DNA of 64,000 nucleotides. Source: Trema orientale (Eukaryota > Streptophyta > Magnoliopsida > Rosales > Cannabaceae). Both the position numbers and the translations under genes were made by a program. The DNA lies in NCBI GenBank assembly GCA_002914845.1, contig JXTC01000009.1, positions 813,509-877,508 of the forward strand, in the 5' to 3' direction. Every line of letters starts with the position of its first letter. The stretch's first letter is position 1. This document shows, in pieces, positions 57,940 to 64,000 of this stretch. The notes under the pieces were generated by a model. It was not told the origin of the DNA, did no database searches, and saw only the letters and a program-made list of their open reading frames with translations.

Positions 57940-59671
57940 GGATAGAGAGTACTACGGGGAAAAGAAATTCTGCAAATCCTTGAACTCCATTTACAACAAA
58001 CGTGAGCAGGGTATACTCTTCTAACCGGAAACTGAAAAGAAAAAAAGAAAAGAAAAGAAAAATGCATAGTACGAACTAAGAATGAGAGTCTGTTACCTTA
58101 CACTGTCAATATCCTATAAACTGGTGTTTAGTTAGATCTTAGATGACCCGTTTGTTCGTCATTTAGTATTAGCGGTATGCGTTACATGTAGCAATTATCC
58201 ACCATGATTCTTTAATGCTTGAGTTTTCTGAAAGAGGATTTGTTTTAACATTGGTTCTATCTTGATGTTGGAATCTCAAATGTGCACTCATGGGACTCAC
58301 ATAATTTCCACTAACACACAATTTGATGCCAAGCTAAGTGGTCGTTATGTTTTAAATTCACTTAATTGAAAAAGCGGCCTGTTGGACTGAAAAGGTGCAT
58401 ATAGCAAATTCTTTTGCAGTCTCATTGGACTTTCCTGTTTGAAAATGATCTTGTTCCATGCCATTAAATACCAAACAATAAGCTATCCAATTTGACTTTT
58501 CGCCTTCACGATCACGACAGTTACTTGTAACTTGCGTTGACTTATAAACTATCCAATGAAATTTTAGTTTTGACCCAATGAAGGGTGAATGTATGTCTTA
58601 TCATCTTCAATGGGCCATTATCATCCGTGTTGGTCCTTCCCAGTTGCATCGTTTTCATCACTCCACCGTTTTTTTTTTTTTTTTTTCACCGGGTTGCTGC
58701 GGGCTCAAAAAGTGGTGATCTTAAGGTCTTCGACATAATTCTGGATTTATTGTTCTTTTGACTTTCGACGTCAACTTGTAACTTTTTACTCCACTTTCTC
58801 TGGTTTCCCCACAAGTTGCCCCATAGTTTAATCTGCCTTATTTCTCTCGCACCATTTTGTGTCTTTACAACGCGGCGTTGTGTCAAAAGGTCAATTGGAT
58901 GTATTTTGAAGCTTGTGTTTGTGTAACAAAATTAACTCTCCCAAAAGACTAATTTAGGACCATAAACGAAAAAAGGGGTTATTAAAAAAGCAGACACTAA
59001 CAAGATAGAGGACTTTTTCCATTGAGAATATGAGTTCCTCTAGTAACGGCGTCAGAGCTATCCTTTACGGTGTGGGGTGTCAAACGTTGTGAATCTGAAT
59101 AAAAATTATCATATGATCAGTTTCTTCTGATACATTGACACTCATCATTTATCATGATCTTCAAAAGGATTACATTCTGGGTGAAACTAGCAATTTTAAA
59201 TTTTTTTAGACGCTTCATGATCCGCGACTGGGTTATGTATCTAATGACCTCAACAAAACGACATAGTGACTTGTTCCAAAAAAAAAAAAACAAAAAACCG
59301 ACATAGTGACAAAAAACTAAAAAAAAAAAAGTGTATCATTGTTCTAACTTCTAAGCGTATCTAATTGAATACACAAATAATATACAGCCTCCTTCAGTTG
59401 TGTCTTAATCAATTGACAAAACAATTATAGAATACAGAATAAATAAATCAGCGGATTAGGGGGGGAAAAAAAAATCTGATCCATAAAAATAAAAAAATTA
59501 AAAAAAATAGAAAATTAGTGTCCATGTTCCTCCTAACTAGCTCGGGGGTGTCTTCCATTCCATGCCATTTCTGACTTCAAATCTCTTTAACCCATACGCC
59601 GCCGGTCTAAACCCGGAAACAATTTTTAATTTCAAAATAATTAAAAAATAATTTTCCGAATATTTATTGTT
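57940..59671. other. Spacer between convergent TRF-like and pseudokinase genes
   Basis: Holds both 3' UTRs. Poly(A)-like purine runs lie at about 58034-58062 and 59275-59330. The 66-codon frame at 58686-58886 (-) has no domain. No repeat or RNA gene recognised. Confidence 0.4.
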
Positions 59672-61114
59672 TCATCGAGGAGCCAAAGAAACCGAAATCT
59701 CTGTAGGAAACTTCAGATTATCGGACCAAGTCCTAGAATCCAGATAAAGCTTCGAAATCTTTCCTGCCACGCGTCCCATGTTGGGCCGTTTGTTCGGATC
59801 CACGTGGACGCAATCCAAAGCTACACGTGTCAGCTTCTCAGCCACGTCTACAGGGAACGAGTCCTTCAGCCTCTTATCAATCCATGTTCTAATCCTCCCA
59901 CCACCACCACCGCCGCCGTCGCCGTCGATCACAGCCATGGCCGACTCGATCAGCGAGGTCTTCACGAACTCGCGCTTGCTCTTATCGAATCTGTACTTGA
60001 GAGGCTCGTTGCCGGACAAGAGCTCCAAGAGGACGACACCGAACGCGTACACGTCGGACTCCTGCGTGGGGACGCCAGAGGACTGAAATTCCGGCGACAT
60101 GTAGCCCATTACTCCTTCGAATTGCATTCTCCGGCTGTTCGATTTCCTCAAACTTGGCTCCTTCGTTTCCAAACCCTCCCCGCTCTCGGAGATCTCGGTG
60201 ATCTCGCCTCTCGCCGTCGACGATGACGGCGGAGGCGGCGATGGCTTCCGATCGTCGCTCTCGTCGCTCTCGCCGCACAATTGGGCGGCGCCGAAGTGGC
60301 AGATCCGAGAGTTGAACGAAGGCTCCGTCACCACGACACTGCTACTCTTGATGTGATTGTGCACGAAATTGATGCTCAATCCAGTCTTGTTATGGATGTA
60401 ATCGAGTCCGTGAGCGAGGTCCGTCGCGATCTGCATTCTCGACATCCATGTTGAAAGGACCGTGAAATCAGGACTTCTAGGGTTTCTGAGACAATCGGCG
60501 AGATTCGCTCCGGTCATGAACTCGTACACCAAATAGATGTGGTCGCCGGAGACGGAGGCTCCGAGTAGCTTGATCACGCTGGTATGGTGGCTCCGGCAGA
60601 TAACAGAGAGGCGCTCACGGAGCTCCGACGTCCCGATCTTCCTCCGAAACTTACGCTGAAACACCATGACGTCCTTGCCTCGAAGCTCGCACCGCCACGA
60701 CGGAGTCGACGACGACGAGCTGTATCGCCTCGCGAGGAAGTTGTTGGTGGCCGTACAGATCTCCTTGAAATCGTAGATGTGGGGATTCTCAGGGAGGGAC
60801 TCGCGGAGGCTGGAGAGCGATGTGCGGCTCGAGATGGAGGTGTCGGTTGAGAGCTTGTAGCTAGAGCCGGAGATGTACGCAGCGCCGCTGGAGCCAGTGG
60901 TCGAAGTCGAGGCCTCGGAGGCCGCGGAAATCGACTTGGTTGGTGGCCTTTGGGACTGAGTTGACTCGGTCGGGTTGGATCGGCGAGTTCGCGAGAGTGG
61001 CAGAGAGGAGGAAGAGTCGGAGGAGATAGAGGTGGGTCGGGCTCGGGGGGCCCGGGAAGGTCGAGTGATGGGACTGGGTTCGGCTGCTTGGGTGGCCATT
61101 TTGGATTTACACAT
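59672..61114 (-). CDS. LysM-RLK-type cytoplasmic pseudokinase, intronless
   Basis: One open frame of 480 codons from MCKSKMATQ; the frame is open upstream to 61315, but I prefer this start because earlier residues look non-coding. Residues 1-105 are Ser/Pro/Arg-rich with no signal peptide and no membrane segment. The kinase-like domain (about 112-460) starts IYDFKEICTATNNF. It lacks a glycine loop (a Ser run is there instead). The catalytic loop reads HNHIKSSSV where HRDIK.SN is expected (residues 252-260), and the DFG site is HFG (273-275). Kept features: SPEF (340-343), DVYAFGVVLLELLSG, and Arg443 in NKRPNM. So it should not be an active kinase by normal chemistry. The closest group I recall is LysM receptor-like kinases such as the LysM-less Arabidopsis At3g57120 type. 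A gap of Pro/Ser/Glu residues (about 281-327) expands the activation segment. Function unknown. Confidence 0.87.
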   Translation of the reverse strand: MCKSKMATQAAEPSPITRPSRAPRARPTSISSDSSSSLPLSRTRRSNPTESTQSQRPPTKSISAASEASTSTTGSSGAAYISGSSYKLSTDTSISSRTSLSSLRESLPENPHIYDFKEICTATNNFLARRYSSSSSTPSWRCELRGKDVMVFQRKFRRKIGTSELRERLSVICRSHHTSVIKLLGASVSGDHIYLVYEFMTGANLADCLRNPRSPDFTVLSTWMSRMQIATDLAHGLDYIHNKTGLSINFVHNHIKSSSVVVTEPSFNSRICHFGAAQLCGESDESDDRKPSPPPPSSSTARGEITEISESGEGLETKEPSLRKSNSRRMQFEGVMGYMSPEFQSSGVPTQESDVYAFGVVLLELLSGNEPLKYRFDKSKREFVKTSLIESAMAVIDGDGGGGGGGRIRTWIDKRLKDSFPVDVAEKLTRVALDCVHVDPNKRPNMGRVAGKISKLYLDSRTWSDNLKFPTEISVSLAPR

Positions 61115-61917
61115 GCGAAATGAAGAGGAGGAGGTGGTTTGGGTCGGCGGAGAAGAGTTTGCCGTTGGTGGTGACATAAAGAAGGGAAAGGTTTGGGCTG
61201 AGTGGATAATTATTATTGTTATTGGAGTGAGATAGGCTGGAAAGCAAGGAGTGGGTCGACCAAACTTGGCGGCGGCGCATGGTACTGTTAGAAAAGGCTG
61301 GAGGTTTCGGCTCAATTATTTAAAATTTCACCAAAAAAGAAAAAAAAAATAGTTTTTGGGCGGAAAGAAGACAATCAATGCTTTATCTAAATACCAATAA
61401 TTTTAGACTGGTCGTGGGTTGAGTTGCACGTATATATAAGTTTCGATTTGGGTGGTGGGATGGCTTTGAGTTTTATTTTATTAGATTAATAGGTGATAAT
61501 GACTTTGAAGATTGTTGTATTTTTTATTTTGGGAAGGATGTGTGGATTCGAACTTTTAATCCTAATTTCGAAGGTAAGTGCGGTTTTTAATCAAAAAAAG
61601 TTGTAAAAATTTAGCATCTTTTCCTATTATTCTTTTTGTTTTACTCTAATCTCAATATTTTCACATTAGAACTCTACTAAAATATTGTATAGTCAAATTA
61701 CATTAGGAAAATTATGTTTCCGATTAAAAAAATTACGAAATATAGTATAGCTTAGATGTTAATTATATTAACAAAACTTGCCTATAACAAAATAATTTAC
61801 GCTTTGCACGTGCATATTGACTAAGATCGATATGGGGTTTGGAAGGGAGAGAGTAAACCCTCCTCCGAGAGTGCGTGGAAGGCAAAACCCTCGGAAAAAA
61901 ATTTTATTAGTAAGGGT
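61115..61917 (-). promoter_or_regulatory. Upstream region of the pseudokinase gene
   Basis: On the reverse strand a CTTATATATACG TATA-like box lies near 61429-61440, about 315 bp ahead of the chosen start. Beyond 61450 the sequence is AT-rich spacer. TATA assignment is tentative. Confidence 0.4.
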
Positions 61918-62906
61918 TAGAGGTAGTAAAATGGGCGGATTGGGATTGGGCCGATTCGCCCAAAACGGGCTTAGGAGGACGAACGGTTGGCCCGAAAATT
62001 TAAGGATTTCTAACACTTATATATACAAAAACCGAAAAAAATTACAAAAATATGGAAGTTAGGGTTTTCTCTAATTTTTGTACGGTTTTAATTAGGAAAA
62101 TATCACTTTTTAAAAAATATTTAGAAAATTTATCATTTTTAAAATAGTTACTGTTTATCGATTTCTGGAAACTGATTACTAGAAAATGGTTACCAGTTAT
62201 ATACCAGTTATAAATATCTTCGATTACTAGTTACCACAGAAACTAGTTACTAGAAATTAGTTACTATTTTAAAAAATGATATTTTTATAAATATTTTTTA
62301 AAAAATGGTATTTTTCTAATAAAAACCGTACCGCACCGTGAAAAATACAAAAGCACCGTATTTTTCTAATTTTTTTCAGAAATACCGTATATTTTCTAAT
62401 TTTCCCAAAATTTAAAATCGGAGCCTAGCCTGGCCCATAGGCTTGCCAGGTTCTTAGGCTTGTTGGGCCGGCTCGTTCTTGGCCTGCTTTAAAATTTTTT
62501 AAAAAATAAGATTATTACATGTATAATTAGTTAAATATATTAGAAATTTAAAAATAAAATTTATGAAAAAATAAATAATATATTATATTTTTTTTCTTAT
62601 TGATAAAATTTTAAAAATAATTAAATAAGCTATAAGTTTATAAGTTGAATGGTTGATAAAAAAAAAGTCTAAAATAAAAACCTTAAGAAAATCATTTAAA
62701 ATTAGATTAAAATTTAAAAGTGTGAAAAAAAAAGTGAAAGAATGTGTATTTATATGCATTGAAAAAAAATTTTTATTTAAATTTATTTAAAAGTTTTTAA
62801 AAAAAATACAAAAAAATTATTTTTAGCGGGCTGGACCTAGATATATAGACACAACCTGTTCCATTGCAAGTTGGCCCTTTTGGTCCGGTACATTTTGCCA
62901 CCTTTA
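61918..62906. mobile_element. hAT-type non-autonomous element, 989 bp
   Basis: Left end TAGAGGTAGTAAAATGGGC, reversed right end TAAAGGTGGCAAAATGTAC, so inverted ends with two or three differences. A perfect 8-bp duplication GTAAGGGT at 61910-61917 and 62907-62914 fits a hAT transposase. Subterminal GGGC/GCCC-rich words lie at both sides. The interior holds a palindrome and shares a segment with the element at 32727-35346. No transposase frame. Confidence 0.88.
62081..62330. repeat. Large palindrome inside the hAT element
   Basis: The left arm from TACGGTTTTAATTAGGAAAA pairs with the reversed right arm from TACGGTTTTTATTAGAAAAA over about 75 bp, including TTTTTTAAAAAATATTTA and AAAATAGTTACT-like words. 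The loop has several copies of ACTAGTTAC/GGTTACCAGTTA. Parts recur near 32930-33060. Confidence 0.8.
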
Positions 62907-62914
62907 GTAAGGGT

Positions 62915-64000
62915 ACGTTAGTAAGGAGCATTTTTTGGGACCTTAAACACATATTTCAATTGCCTAATTTGTTTTTTCTATATATATAAAGGGTATTAGG
63001 GAGATGAATTTATGAGATTATAGAGAGAATATGTAGAGCCATGGAGATATGAGGTGCGAGTTTCTTTATAATTTTTCTTCATCATAGTGAACTTGAAATA
63101 TTGGAAAGTGGACGTAACTCTCCTGTTGAGATTCAACTACCATAAATTCGAGTATGTTTGCTAGTTTTTATTTTCTGTTTTATTACTCTCGATACTGAAG
63201 AATTAGCCGCATCAATCCTTATTCTTTAACATAGTCCCCATGTGAAGCAGAAATTAGTGTGCTAGATTAACGTTTCTCTTAACTCATTACGCAAGTGTAT
63301 TTTATGATTCGATAGCTAGTGCTAACTTGATCCTTACAATTTTAGGACAAGTGAACGGTTGTAGCTGTTATGGGAGTTCGGCATTTTAGAATGTAGCATA
63401 ATTTGATTATTGCTTTGAGATGCCTCGAACTTGAATGATTCGGTGGATTCAGTTGGCCAGGAAATACGATTATATTACCCAGATATGGAATGTGAATTAA
63501 TTCAAATATAACTACAAATTTGCTGGATTTTGAGCCCTAAATTACGACATCAATGCTAGGTGGTTGAATTGCATGGCGTACACGGCTTTCTCCATTCCTC
63601 AACATGTTTCTAATTAAGACTTTTTTCGCAGTTCTTTGCTTCTGTCCCTGGGACACTTTTACCAAGGTAAAACTTCTTATTCGTTCACTTGTGATTTTCG
63701 TCAAAAGTGTAGGTCACTTTTTAATATTCGGATTTTACGACTATGTTGATCCATTGTACTAATGTTTCAACTTTTATTTTTGACTTGTCTCATTACGGTA
63801 ATTTTTCTTTTTCTCGAGAAATGTTCAAAATTAATACACTTCTTTTGTTTATTGCCAATACGTGTTAAGTGATTCGATGTATTTTCGTACGTGATACAAA
63901 CGTAGTTTTGTCTATAAGTCCCGTGAAGTATTTGGCTGTCTTGACCTTATAACATATCAACCGTATATTCCTCAAAAATAAAAAATAAAAAAAAAGAAAG
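62915..64000. other. Right-hand end, unassigned
   Basis: No confident gene. Composition is less AT-rich than the spacers, and splice-like sites exist (for example a TTTCGCAG acceptor near 63623-63630 and an AGGTAAAAC donor near 63665), so it could be a leader or non-coding exon of a gene further right. Words like GTGGACGTAACTC near 63110 could also be LTR-derived. I cannot decide. Confidence 0.3.

Noticed and set aside
59778..61235. Plus-strand and alternative-frame open frames over the pseudokinase
   Set aside because: Shadows of a GC-rich, intronless gene; no domain, no matching upstream signals.
63576..63670. Possible exon with acceptor and donor sites
   Set aside because: Short, no recognisable peptide, and no supporting neighbours inside the window; left as unassigned.
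1..64000. CRISPR array, bacterial operon, rRNA or tRNA genes
   Set aside because: Scanned by eye for regularly spaced repeats, cloverleaf arms and conserved rRNA words; none convincing. The repeats present are tandem pairs or TIR elements of a plant genome.

Overview
The window is plant nuclear DNA, almost certainly from a eudicot. It is AT-rich, its genes have many introns with GT-AG borders, and it holds eukaryotic plant families (ABCG transporter, WSD acyltransferase, HPPD, MIP1/DUF547, TRF-like Myb, a LysM-RLK-type pseudokinase). The spaces between genes, and the introns, are packed with Copia LTR debris and small terminal-inverted-repeat (TIR) elements. A woody rosid is my guess; the species is not resolvable from sequence alone. 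No bacterial operons, CRISPR arrays, rRNA genes or convincing tRNA genes were seen.

Layout. 1-899: 3' end of a half-size ABCG transporter (+), cut by the window edge. 1.65-3.48 kb: a decayed copy of HPPD intron plus exon 2, broken by a MULE-type MITE, an unidentified block and a pair of MITEs sitting in TA tracts; it abuts a 5' Copia fragment (3.5-5.3 kb). 6.16-16.53 kb: an intact seven-exon wax ester synthase/DGAT gene (-), 490 codons spread over 10.4 kb, with a 6.2-kb intron that carries an apparent solo Copia LTR. 19.37-26.03 kb: a CYP89A-like cytochrome P450 pseudogene split by a whole but inactive Copia element (19859-24980) with a perfect 5-bp target duplication. 27.68-29.78 kb: intact two-exon HPPD (-). 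30.3-31.07 kb: hAT-type element. 32.2-35.4 kb: relic of a second HPPD promoter and start region, split by another hAT-like insertion. 36-38.6 kb: MITE cluster. 39.86-44.76 kb: MIP1 leucine-zipper/DUF547 gene (+, ten coding exons). 46.8-47.3 kb: MULE-type inverted-repeat element. 49.75-50.06 kb: LINE RNase H relic. 50.63-57.94 kb: TRF-like Myb gene (+, eight coding exons). 59.67-61.11 kb: intronless pseudokinase (-). 61.92-62.91 kb: hAT-type element with a perfect 8-bp duplication. 62.9-64 kb: unassigned.

The genes do not form a pathway. ABCG, WSD and CYP89 relate loosely to surface lipids and oxidative metabolism, and HPPD to tocopherol/plastoquinone synthesis. The main biology visible is genome dynamics: local HPPD copies decaying on both sides of the live gene, and element insertions dated relative to one another by nesting. 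I rebuilt exon chains by hand from splice sites and reading phase, and for the intact genes the phases close without stops. I did not find a clearly novel functional system; the best leads are the pseudokinase, the HPPD relics and the TA-tract MITEs.
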